64,000 nucleotides of DNA from Oscillatoria acuminata PCC 6304. GTDB lineage: Bacteria; Cyanobacteriota; Cyanobacteriia; Cyanobacteriales; Laspinemataceae. The position numbers and the translations under genes were made by a program. Below the pieces are notes generated by a model. It made no database searches, was not told the DNA's origin, and was given only the letters and a program-made list of their open reading frames with translations. The stretch's first letter is position 1. Every line of letters begins with the position of its first letter. This document shows positions 7,937 to 15,139 of the stretch, one piece after another. The DNA lies in NCBI RefSeq assembly GCF_000317105.1, contig NC_019693.1:7544501-7608500 (forward strand). The letters are read 5' to 3'.

Positions 7937-8116
7937 ATGGAAGCGTTTATGCGATGGTTAATTCAAAAATTCATTTCAAGACTTAACCCAGATTCCGAGC
8001 AAACTTTAAAAACCTTTCTAGTCCGAGAATTAATCGAGTTTGTATTCGCAAAAGGCCAGTTTCAACCTGGTGTTGTCAAAGCTATTCTCGGCCTAGAGGA
8101 TGGTTCTCATTATTGA
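7937..8116 (+). CDS. Possible 59-residue protein, antisense to the hdr series
   Basis: An ATG-initiated plus-strand frame from 7937 to a TGA ending at 8116. It fills the hdrC2-hdrB2 gap and overlaps the hdrC2 stop by 7 bp tail to tail. The predicted product starts MEAFMRWLIQKFISRLNPD and continues as a mixed amphipathic sequence (TLKTFLVRELIEFVFAKG, then PGVVKAILGLEDGSHY). The composition looks protein-like rather than random, but no family is recognised and no clear ribosome site precedes the ATG. It may be a small gene, a degraded gene fragment or chance. Confidence 0.35.
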   Translation: MEAFMRWLIQKFISRLNPDSEQTLKTFLVRELIEFVFAKGQFQPGVVKAILGLEDGSHY

Positions 8117-8820
8117 GATTCGTCCATTTCGTAGGTGCGACTATCCGCCGTTTCTACCCAGTTTTCCCAGAATTTTTCTACTTCTGCTTTGCTGCCGAGT
8201 TTCTGTTCCATGCCTTTTTCCACCGCGTCCATTAACTGAATCGCGCCGGTTGCTTTATAAATGGCCCGCAATTCTTCCATGTCTTTTTCCGGAATCACGC
8301 GGTGGGAACCAGCGCTATTTTCCAGGTCCATTGGCACATCCCACCAAGCTCGCATTTCTGCCATGTGCTCAAAATAGTATTCCCAGTTTTCTCCCAGTTC
8401 GGGGAAATGTTCCGGGGTGATATTTTCCGCAACTAAGGTATAGCCGCGTTTGAGCATATTTTCCCCAAAGACTCGCTTGGCGAACAATTGTTGTCTGCCT
8501 TTTTCTGACTCGGCAAAGTAACCGTGACGAATGGAAAGACGACGCAAGGCCAGAATCACATCGGCGGTACTGTTGCCTCTCGGACATCTGGGTTTACAGG
8601 AATAACATTGTCCACAAAACCAGATTTTGTCTGATTTCAATAAGTCGATGAGCCATTGATCATCTTCACTTTGGCAAATGTTCATCACCTCTCTGGGAGA
8701 GTAGTCATACACTTCAGCGGCTGGACAAACCGCTGTACAAATGCCACAGTTCAGGCAAGCATTCATCCCATGTTGGTATTGAATGTCCTGTTTCAGTTCG
8801 TTAAATAATTGTCCCATCAC
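8110..8820 (-). CDS. hdrC2: Heterodisulfide reductase subunit C-like, second paralogue (HdrC2)
   Basis: First gene of the hdr series. The 236-residue product has two [4Fe-4S] motifs: CLNCGICTAVCP (residues 22-33) and CGQCYSCKPRCPRG (residues 69-82). The extra C-terminal half (residues about 100-236) is rich in acidic, aromatic and charged residues and has no cluster motif, which makes this paralogue longer than HdrC1. It should partner HdrB2. A good sigma-70 promoter with the island's shared 21-bp element on its -10 lies about 50-80 bp upstream (8868-8902), so transcription of the whole C2-B2-A-C1-B1 series probably starts here. Confidence 0.86.
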   Translation of the reverse strand: MMGQLFNELKQDIQYQHGMNACLNCGICTAVCPAAEVYDYSPREVMNICQSEDDQWLIDLLKSDKIWFCGQCYSCKPRCPRGNSTADVILALRRLSIRHGYFAESEKGRQQLFAKRVFGENMLKRGYTLVAENITPEHFPELGENWEYYFEHMAEMRAWWDVPMDLENSAGSHRVIPEKDMEELRAIYKATGAIQLMDAVEKGMEQKLGSKAEVEKFWENWVETADSRTYEMDESQ

Positions 8821-8867
8821 TCCACCTCTGATTTTTCGGCACAGATGTGACCTCGTAGGTTTGTTTT

Positions 8868-8902
8868 ATCGCTATATAGTTATATTACAAAACTTTTCTC
8901 AA
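8868..8902 (-). promoter_or_regulatory. hdr promoter with shared sulfide-island element (site A)
   Basis: Minus-strand promoter: -35 TTGAGA (8902-8897), 18-bp spacer, -10 TATATA (8878-8873). A 21-bp element at 8888-8868, beginning GTAATATAACTATATAGCGA, covers the -10. It matches site C (psbA, 11411-11431) at 19 of 21 positions and site B (sqr/persulfide dioxygenase, 12980-13000) at 16 of 21. GTWATATWAC is a near-palindrome, as expected for a dimeric repressor. Confidence 0.7.
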
Positions 8903-9226
8903 AAAATGGTGATTTCGTTACATTTCTTAACATTTCACGAAAAATAAAAAAGCCCACAGTGCTGAAACCTTTGCCTAATAAGACTTGTAGGCCGTAACAA
9001 CCGATCGCCTTTTGCCGGAAACAATCTCTCATATTCCCCGTGAGATGGGAGGAATTCTGAAATTCTGAGGGCGATCGCCACATTCAAGTATAAATACTCA
9101 AAGAAATTACATCGGCTATCCTTCAAAAGAACCCTCACAAACCGGAAGGGATTTCTGAAAAAGCATAAAAAAAGGAGCATAGCCAGCGACTATACCCCAA
9201 TTTGATGCCTTCAAATTCTACTAATT
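8903..9226. other. Upstream region of the hdr series, no gene
   Basis: The 324 bp between the hdr promoter and the repeat element at 9227 hold no supported gene. Short minus-strand frames here have skewed composition and no ribosome site. Two HIP1-type GCGATCGCC sites are present. Confidence 0.6.
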
Positions 9227-9347
9227 ATACGGAATCCGGTTGTTAAAGGTCTATAAAAACGGATTGTAGGGGCGCAATGCTTGCGCCCCTACACATACCG
9301 CTTGATGCCGGTTGTTTTTCTAGACTTATCAGTACCGGATTCCGTAT
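9227..9347. mobile_element. MITE-like element with ATACGGAATCCGGT termini
   Basis: A 121-bp element bounded by perfect 14-bp inverted repeats, ATACGGAATCCGGT (9227-9240) and ACCGGATTCCGTAT (9334-9347). It carries at its centre the palindrome GTAGGGGCGCAA/TTGCGCCCCTAC (9266-9292), copy 2 of the dispersed GTAGRGGCG family. Its right edge falls on the first base of the rhodanese stop codon (9347-9349), so insertion may have set or trimmed the C-terminus of that protein. No coding capacity. Confidence 0.7.
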
Positions 9348-9886
9348 TACTTGACTTGATTGTAAGGAAGTTTAGCCAACAGCATTCCCATTGCACAAGT
9401 GTTACTAATCCCAGCAAAGACTAAACCGGCCCCCACAAACCCACTCAGAAATAAAAACCCCGGGTTAACAAAATAACCGAGAACCGTCCCGGTAAACACC
9501 AGAGTCCCTGCGACAATTTGCACCTGCCGGAAAATAGAAATCGGGGCATTTTTATTCACTTCTACCGGATATCCCGCTTGTTTCCAGCCATTAATTCCTC
9601 CTTTGAGCTGCATCACCTCGGGAACTCCTGCCGCTAAGAGTTTTTGGGCCGCTTGTCGGGAACGGTTGCCACTTTGACAGTAAAGAACGATATCTTTGTC
9701 CCCTTGCAATTTAGGTGAGTTTGGGTCAAATTGAGACAAGGGTAATAGGGCAGCCCCTTGGATATGCTCCCCCGCAAATTCCCCCGGTTCTCGCACATCA
9801 ATCAGGGTGATTTTTTGCTCGCTTAATCCCTGTTTTAAGGTTAGGGCGTCAATATCAAGCAGTTGATTCGTCTGATTTGCAGTCAT
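9347..9886 (-). CDS. YgaP-type membrane rhodanese
   Basis: A 179-residue protein made of a cytoplasmic rhodanese domain and a DUF2892-type membrane anchor. The rhodanese part has IDVREPGEFAGEHIQGA near residues 24-40 and the active-site loop YCQSGNRSRQAAQ, with the catalytic cysteine at about residue 69. The anchor spans residues about 120-165 as two hydrophobic helices (VQIVAGTLVFTGTVLGYF, then FLFLSGFVGAGLVFAGI), ending with NTCAMGMLLAKLPYN. YgaP-like proteins carry sulfane sulfur at the membrane, so this could accept persulfide made by SQR. It lies between the hdr promoter region and psbA and has its own 368-bp upstream region. Confidence 0.88.
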   Translation of the reverse strand: MTANQTNQLLDIDALTLKQGLSEQKITLIDVREPGEFAGEHIQGAALLPLSQFDPNSPKLQGDKDIVLYCQSGNRSRQAAQKLLAAGVPEVMQLKGGINGWKQAGYPVEVNKNAPISIFRQVQIVAGTLVFTGTVLGYFVNPGFLFLSGFVGAGLVFAGISNTCAMGMLLAKLPYNQVK

Positions 9887-10171
9887 AGTTAGCCTTGGGT
9901 TCAGTTAATTCAATATGAAAAAATAAATAGAAGGAGTCTATTGATTGAGGGCAATTCTAGTAGACAACCCTTAACAGGATGGGGATGGGCTTGGCCTGAA
10001 CGGGTGAACAACCTTCCCCAGTTGGTTGTTTCTTTTATTATAGAACATCATCCAGGACAACTGTCAAGTTTTAGGCTACTAATCAATTTCTGAGGTCAGG
10101 AAATTTTGATAAAACGGTAAACCCTATCTAATCCAAAGATAAATTCGGCGAGTCGTGACAAGCTGATCCCA
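9887..10171. other. Non-coding stretch between rhodanese and psbA
   Basis: With the terminator that follows, this makes a 368-bp gap without a gene. It should contain the rhodanese promoter. The shared 21-bp island element was looked for here by eye and not found, so the rhodanese may be controlled separately. Confidence 0.5.
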
Positions 10172-10204
10172 GAAAAGCTCCCGAACGGTTCAAGTTCGGG
10201 AGCT
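10172..10204 (-). terminator. psbA transcription terminator
   Basis: Perfect 11-bp stem, AGCTCCCGAAC (10176-10186) with GTTCGGGAGCT (10194-10204), loop of 7. On the minus strand it is followed by TTTTC. It lies 51 bp after the psbA stop. Confidence 0.8.
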
Positions 10205-10254
10205 AAAGTAATTAGGAAGCTATGAGAATTAAAGGCAAGATGCAGACAATCAGA

Positions 10255-11337
10255 TTAACCGTGAATGACGGGAGCCGTTAAGGCGATCGCCTTCACTGGA
10301 CCCGCAGCTAAATCAAGGGGGAAGTTGTGAGCATTGCGCTCGTGAATCACCTCAATCCCTAAATTAGCGCGGTTAACCACATCAGCCCAGGTATTAATTC
10401 CGCGACCTTGGTTGTCGAGAATGGACTGATTAAAATTAAACCCATTCAGGTTAAATCCCATCGTGGAAATGCCTAAAGCGGCAAACCAAATTCCTACCAC
10501 GGGCCATGCAGCTAAAAAGAAGTGCAAGCTACGGCTATTATTGAAGGACGCATATTGGAAAATCAGGCGACCAAAATAGCCATGAGCGGCAACAATGTTG
10601 TAAGTTTCTTGTTCTTGGCCGAACTTATAACCGAAGTTAGTCGATTCGTTTTCGCTGGTTTCACGAACCAAAGAAGAAGTCACTAATGACCCATGCATCG
10701 CCGCGAATAAAGCGCCACCAAATACACCGATGACACCGAGTTGATGGAAGGGGTGCATGAGAATATTATGTTCAGCTTGGAACACAATCATAAAATTGAA
10801 GGTTCCAGAAATTCCCAACATCATTCCATCGGAAAAGCTCCCTTGACCGATGGGATAAACTAACAGCACTGCGGTGGCAGCTGCAACGGGAGCAGAAAAG
10901 GCGACAGGAATCCAAGGACGCATTCCTAGGCGATAGCTGAGTTCCCATTCACGACCCATATAGGCGTAAATGCCAATCAAAAAGTGCAGAACAATCAGTT
11001 GATATGGGCCACCGTTATACAGCCATTCGTCTAAAGAAGCGGCGGACCAAAGGGGATATAAGTGTAAGCCGATCGCGGCAGAAGTGGGAACAATGGTGGC
11101 CGTAACAATGTTATTACCGTACAGCAAAGACCCGGAAATTGGCTCACGAATCCCATCTAAATCGACGGGAGGCGCGGCAATAAATGCCAGAACAAAGACG
11201 ATCGCAGCGGTGAAAAGGGTCGGAACCATTAACACCCCAAACCAGCCAATATACAGCCGATTTTCGGTGCTGGTAATCCAGTCACAGAACCGGGACCAGA
11301 GGCTATTCCCTGTGGGAAATGAGACAGTTGTTGTCAT
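10255..11337 (-). CDS. psbA: Photosystem II D1 protein, low-oxygen D1' form
   Basis: A 360-residue D1 aligning without gaps to standard D1. Functional residues are kept: Y161, D170, E189, H190, H198, H215, S264, H272, H332, E333, H337, D342, and A344 followed by a C-terminal extension to be cleaved. The three diagnostic D1' changes are all present: A80 (for G), L158 (for F) and A286 (for T). P144, F147 and M173 are further substitutions known from the low-oxygen PsbA2 of Thermosynechococcus, and E130 is also present. It is therefore a working quinone-reducing, Mn-binding D1 of the microaerobic type rather than a 'rogue' D1 lacking Mn ligands. It lies 210 bp downstream of sqr, on the same strand but with its own promoter bearing the shared island element. 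Confidence 0.97.
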   Translation of the reverse strand: MTTTVSFPTGNSLWSRFCDWITSTENRLYIGWFGVLMVPTLFTAAIVFVLAFIAAPPVDLDGIREPISGSLLYGNNIVTATIVPTSAAIGLHLYPLWSAASLDEWLYNGGPYQLIVLHFLIGIYAYMGREWELSYRLGMRPWIPVAFSAPVAAATAVLLVYPIGQGSFSDGMMLGISGTFNFMIVFQAEHNILMHPFHQLGVIGVFGGALFAAMHGSLVTSSLVRETSENESTNFGYKFGQEQETYNIVAAHGYFGRLIFQYASFNNSRSLHFFLAAWPVVGIWFAALGISTMGFNLNGFNFNQSILDNQGRGINTWADVVNRANLGIEVIHERNAHNFPLDLAAGPVKAIALTAPVIHG

Positions 11338-11410
11338 AGCCGTAATATCTCTAAATGGAATAAGTGCGTTACCTGCAACAGGTCAAATCTGAGTGCCGCA
11401 GGGAACAATC

Positions 11411-11442
11411 GTAATATAACCAAATAGCGATATGGATGTCAA
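11411..11442 (-). promoter_or_regulatory. psbA promoter with shared sulfide-island element (site C)
   Basis: Minus-strand sigma-70 promoter with consensus -35 TTGACA (11442-11437) and -10 TATATT (11418-11413), spacer 18 bp (TTATAT at 17 bp is equivalent). The 21-bp element at 11411-11431 starts GTAATATAACCAAATAGCGA on the plus strand, so it runs opposite to the gene. It covers the -10 and most of the spacer and differs from site A at only two positions. Confidence 0.75.
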
Positions 11443-11509
11443 GTGGTTTAGCCAATCTTTTTTTAGGGACGCTAAAACCCAGAAGGGAAGGCGGGGGTTT
11501 CAATCCTTT

Positions 11510-11537
11510 GTAGGGGCGCTTCGCGAAGCGCCCCTAC
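11510..11537. repeat. GTAGRGGCG palindromic repeat, copy 3
   Basis: Perfect 28-nt palindrome (arms GTAGGGGCGCTTCG and CGAAGCGCCCCTAC), 10 bp after the sqr stop codon. The hairpin may serve as the sqr transcript end or as a stabiliser, but no T-run follows it on the minus strand. Confidence 0.85.
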
Positions 11538-11547
11538 AGGGTGGGGA

Positions 11548-12873
11548 TTAATCCTCAGCCCCGGCTTGCCACTGCATAAACTTAATATAATCCCCCTCAA
11601 ACCGCGAGCCTTTTAACATCCGATTCCAATAAATCCAAGGCATCAGATGCTTTTTCATCAGCCACATGATCCAGCGTTCTTTGGTGGGATTGAGCGGAAA
11701 ACTCGAAATCAGACGACCATTGTATCCATCAAACTCTGCCATTACGGTTTTATGATATCCGGTAATTAAGGGACAACAAGTGTAGCCATCATAGCGAGAG
11801 GGGAGCGGTTTTGAGTCCAAAAATGCCAGTAAATTTTCCGCCAAAACCGGCGCTTGCTTGCGAACTGCGGCCACGGTTTTAGAGGTGGGGAGGGAGGAGA
11901 CATCCCCCAGAGCAAAGACATTGAGGTAGCGTTTATGTTGCAAGGTATCTCGGTCCACATCTACCCACCCATAAGGATTATTCGGCACTGCCAGAGGGCT
12001 TTGTTTAATAAAATCAGGAGCGCTTTGAGGGGGGGCAACGTGAATCATATCGTACTTCATGCTAAGTTCATCCACGGGACCGCTTTCACCAAGAATATCA
12101 AAAATGGCTTCTTTGGTTTCTGGGCGAATTTCCTTAAGATTGTGCTGAAATTTTACTTCAATTTCCCGCTCTTTGACCACATTTTCTAAAATTTGGGAAT
12201 AAGCGGGAACCGTAAACATTTTAGTATCTGCGGTCAAAAACATGACGTTAGAACATTCTCGAACCCCCCATTTACTTCTAAATGTATCATCGGCCATGTA
12301 CATGACTTTTTGGGAGGCTCCTCCGCATTTAATCGGGGTATTGGGAAAGGTAAAGAGGGCGTTACCCCCTTGGAAATTTTTAATGGTTTCCCAAGTGTAA
12401 GGCGCGTAAGTTGGTGAATAATTGGAGGTGACGCCCTCTTTGCCGAGGGCTTGTTTAAGACCTTTGATTAAATGCCAGTCAATTTGAATTCCGGGACAGA
12501 CAATTAAACAGTCATATTCTATCTCAAGCCCGCTGGCGGTAATGACTGTATTGCCATCGGGGTTGAGTTTCACGGCTTTATCTTTGATCCAAGTCACCCC
12601 TTTGGGCATGACATCTTTTTGCGGTTTGCGGGTGTCTTCAATTTGAAAAACTCCGCCGCCAGTTAAGGTCCAACCCGGTTGATAATAGTGGATATCGGAG
12701 GGTTCGATAATGGCGATATCTAAGGCGGGATTTTTTGCTAAGAGTTGGGAACTGGTGGAAATTCCCGCTGATCCGCCCCCGATCGCCAGGATTTGGTGAT
12801 GGATGGTTTTGCGAACTGGGGTTTGGGGTTGCGGAATTTGGAGTTGGGAAGGGTGTTGTGTGAGGTTGACCAT
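11548..12873 (-). CDS. sqr: Sulfide:quinone oxidoreductase, type II-like
   Basis: A 441-residue flavoprotein that oxidises sulfide and passes electrons to plastoquinone at the membrane. The FAD motif LAIGGGSAGISTSSQLL is at residues 29-45. The two redox cysteines are C183 (IKCGGASQKVMYM) and C366/C367 (YTCCPLITGY). The blocks GWTLTGGGVF, KCxGAxQK and DGYTxCPL, and the single-turn amphipathic C-terminus (MKKHLMPWIYWNRMLKG), fit type II SQR, the group that includes mitochondrial SQOR. The type I enzyme known from Oscillatoria limnetica differs in these motifs. An N-terminal extension of about 25 residues precedes the flavin fold. A 6-bp inverted repeat (TAAGTA-TTTT-TACTTA, 12890-12905) lies just upstream of the ATG. 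A divergent persulfide dioxygenase gene makes the usual partner. Confidence 0.9.
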   Translation of the reverse strand: MVNLTQHPSQLQIPQPQTPVRKTIHHQILAIGGGSAGISTSSQLLAKNPALDIAIIEPSDIHYYQPGWTLTGGGVFQIEDTRKPQKDVMPKGVTWIKDKAVKLNPDGNTVITASGLEIEYDCLIVCPGIQIDWHLIKGLKQALGKEGVTSNYSPTYAPYTWETIKNFQGGNALFTFPNTPIKCGGASQKVMYMADDTFRSKWGVRECSNVMFLTADTKMFTVPAYSQILENVVKEREIEVKFQHNLKEIRPETKEAIFDILGESGPVDELSMKYDMIHVAPPQSAPDFIKQSPLAVPNNPYGWVDVDRDTLQHKRYLNVFALGDVSSLPTSKTVAAVRKQAPVLAENLLAFLDSKPLPSRYDGYTCCPLITGYHKTVMAEFDGYNGRLISSFPLNPTKERWIMWLMKKHLMPWIYWNRMLKGSRFEGDYIKFMQWQAGAED

Positions 12874-12963
12874 CGTTTTTGTCTTATGATAAGTATTTTT
12901 ACTTAAGGAGGGGAAGGGGAGTTAAGTGACTGACCCCAACTCCCCTGGCCCCTTTTTGGCTAG

Positions 12964-13016
12964 TTGTCAAAAACCTCTTGTTATATTACTATATAGTAGT
13001 AGATAGTTAAAAGCAA
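12964..13016. promoter_or_regulatory. Divergent sqr / persulfide dioxygenase promoters with shared element (site B)
   Basis: Two overlapping promoters. For sqr (minus): -35 TTGCTT (13016-13011), 17 bp, -10 TATAGT (12993-12988). For the dioxygenase (plus): -35 TTGTCA (12964-12969), 17 bp, -10 TACTAT (12987-12992). The shared element at 12980-13000 begins GTTATATTACTATATAGTAG and covers both -10 boxes, so one bound protein could control both genes. Confidence 0.65.
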
Positions 13017-13141
13017 GTGGTTTTAATTTGCCGCCCCATCCTGGGGCGATCGCACTCGTTATCCGGAACAGGCGATCGCCAGGAGACCCAGAGACTATCT
13101 GCAAGTCAACCGCAGAAATTAAACCCAAGGAGAAACCTTCG

Positions 13142-13837
13142 ATGCTATTCCGCCAACTGTATGACAACGAAACCAGTACCTACACCTATTTAATCGCTGA
13201 CGAAACCACCAAAGAAGCGGTATTAGTCGATCCGGTGATCGAGCAAGTTGATCGCGATTTGCAACTGCTGGAAGAGTTGGGATTAACCTTGCGCTATTGC
13301 TTGGAAACCCATATTCATGCGGATCACATCACAGGCACGGGAGAGTTGCGATCGCGCACGAACTGTCAGGGAGTTGTCCCGGAAAATGCCAGTGCTGCCT
13401 GTGCCGATCGCTTTATCAAAGATGGGGAAACCTTGCAGGTTGGGGACATTGAAATTAAAGCGATCGCCACCTGGGGACATACCGATAGCCATAATGCCTA
13501 TCTCATCAATGGCGATCGGATTTTAACTGGAGACTCCCTACTAATTCGTGGATGTGGACGCACCGATTTTCAAAGTGGTAATCCCGGATTACTTTATGAT
13601 TGTATTACCCAAAAAATCTTCACCTTATCCGGTGAAACCTTAGTCTATCCCGGTCACGACTACAAAGGCAGAACCGTCTCCACCATTGGTGAAGAAAAAA
13701 ACCATAATCCTCGGTTTGTCGGCAAAGACCGCGATAGTTTTATCGAACAAATGAATAACTTAAATTTGCCGAATCCCAAGAAAATTGCTGAAGCCGTTCC
13801 TGCCAATCAAGGCTGTGGGAAACCCGCCATTATTTAG
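13142..13837 (+). CDS. Persulfide dioxygenase (ETHE1-like), MBL fold
   Basis: A 231-residue cytoplasmic non-haem iron enzyme that oxidises glutathione persulfide to sulfite. The metal-binding motif THIHADHITG is at about residues 58-67, followed by WGHTDSHN (second His ligand) and the PGHDYKGRT block near the C-terminus, in the order seen in ETHE1. The start was placed at 13142 because AAGGAG lies nine bases upstream; the frame extends to 13028, but those residues read through promoter-region DNA. The gene is transcribed away from sqr from a shared regulatory region. An SQR type II/ETHE1 pair is a recognised sulfide-oxidation module in bacteria and mitochondria. Confidence 0.9.
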   Translation: MLFRQLYDNETSTYTYLIADETTKEAVLVDPVIEQVDRDLQLLEELGLTLRYCLETHIHADHITGTGELRSRTNCQGVVPENASAACADRFIKDGETLQVGDIEIKAIATWGHTDSHNAYLINGDRILTGDSLLIRGCGRTDFQSGNPGLLYDCITQKIFTLSGETLVYPGHDYKGRTVSTIGEEKNHNPRFVGKDRDSFIEQMNNLNLPNPKKIAEAVPANQGCGKPAII

Positions 13838-13987
13838 GCCCTCACCCTAAATCCCTCTCCCCCTGAGCTCAGTCGAAGGGTTCCGAGAGGGACTTTGAAT
13901 CTGGTTTCTCAGTGAAAATCCGTGAAATCTGTGGTTACCCTAAAATTACCCAGGGAAATCACCCTACTTTATTAACCGAGTCTTTTG
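13838..13987. repeat. Repeat-bearing spacer between dioxygenase and sulP
   Basis: Contains CCCTGAGCTCAGTCGAAGGG and one copy of the dispersed repeat GTGAAAATCYGTGAAATCYG (about 13913-13936). Related copies lie at about 16940, 17590 and 25156, usually close to a gene end. Confidence 0.6.
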
Positions 13988-15139
13988 ATGAATGGAATCA
14001 AACAGTATCTTCCTATTTTAAATTGGGGACTGCATTACCGGCGCGAGTATTTAATTGGAGATATAACCGCTGGAATTATCGTCGCCAGCTTGCTGATTCC
14101 TCAAGGTATGGCCTATGCAATGCTGGCCGGATTACCGCCAGAAGTGGGGTTATATGCCAGTATTTTACCGCTGATTGTCTATGCTTGTTTGGGAACCAGT
14201 AGCAACCTCTCTGTTGCACCAGTTGCGGTTGATTCTCTGATGGTTGCTGCCGCCGTTAGCGCCTTCGCTGGGGAAAATACTGCGGAATATTTAGGATTAG
14301 CCTTAACCCTAGCTTTCCTAGTGGGAATCATTGAAATTTTTATGGGAGTATTCCGCCTCGGGTTTTTGGTAAATTTCCTGAGTCAGTCGGTGATTTCGGG
14401 ATTTATTAGTGCAGCGGCTATTTTAATAGGAGTCAGCCAAGTTAAACATTTATTAGGGGTAAAAATTCCGCAAACTGAGTCATTTGTGCAACTCGTTTCT
14501 TATTTAGGCGCAGAAGTGGCAAATACCAACGGGGTGACCCTGATGCTCGGGTTAATGGCCTTGGTTATTTTAATCTTTTTTAACAAAAAAGTCAAGGACT
14601 ATCTGAAACAATGGCGAGTTTCGGAAGCGGCGATCGTCCCGATTACAAAAAGTGCGCCGTTGCTGCTGGTAATTTTCAGTTCTTTATTAGTTTGGGGATT
14701 GAGATTGGATGAAATTGCAGGAGTGAAAGTGGTGGGAACGATTCCCCAAGGATTGCCGCCAATTTCTCTACCCCTGTTTGATGGCACGACTTTACAACAG
14801 TTATTTCCGGCTGCTTTAGCGATTAGCTTTGTGGGATTTATGGAAGCATTTGCCGTGGGGAGTTTTTTAGGCAGTAAGAAACGCCAAAAACTGGATGCGA
14901 ATCAGGAATTAATTGCGTTAGGGGCCGCCAATGCCAGTGCTGCCTTTACTGGGGGATATCCCGTAACTGGGGGATTGAGTCGGTCCGTGGTGAATTTTGC
15001 GGCGGGTGCAAATACGGGATTGGCATCAATGATTACGGCCCTTGTAATTGCGATTACAGTGATGTTTCTAACTCCCTTATTTTATTTTTTACCCCAAACA
15101 ATTTTAGCCGCGATTATTTTAGTTGCGGTGGCGAATTTA
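13988..15139 (+). pseudogene. SulP family anion permease, 5' part (interrupted)
   Basis: Codes for the membrane domain of a SulP/SLC26 transporter. The opening MNGIKQYLPILNWGLHYRRE is followed by the first conserved SulP helix block (AGIIVASLLIPQGMAYAMLA), and many hydrophobic helices run to residue 384. An intact TTA codon ends at 15139, after which an IS630-family element begins and introduces a stop (NLSR). Joining 15139 to 16326 restores an open frame of 573 residues, a normal SulP length, with sequence NLLDFGTLKRLW across the junction. Substrates of the family include sulfate, sulfite and bicarbonate. Its place after the persulfide dioxygenase suggests export of sulfite or sulfate, by inference. 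Confidence 0.9.

Noticed and set aside
3962-8820. Hdr genes as a QmoABC or electron-bifurcating Hdr-Flx/Mvh complex
   Set aside because: Two HdrB and two HdrC with one short HdrA, and no QmoB, QmoC, FlxD or MvhD; gene content fits sHdr better, though a tree was not run.
8935-9180. 81-residue minus-strand frame upstream of hdrC2
   Set aside because: Phe/Leu/Arg-rich translation of AT-rich promoter DNA, no ribosome site, overlaps other short frames.
10255-11337. psbA as a 'rogue' or chlorophyll f synthase-type D1
   Set aside because: All Mn, tyrosine and quinone-site residues are kept, including D170, E189, H332, E333, D342 and A344.
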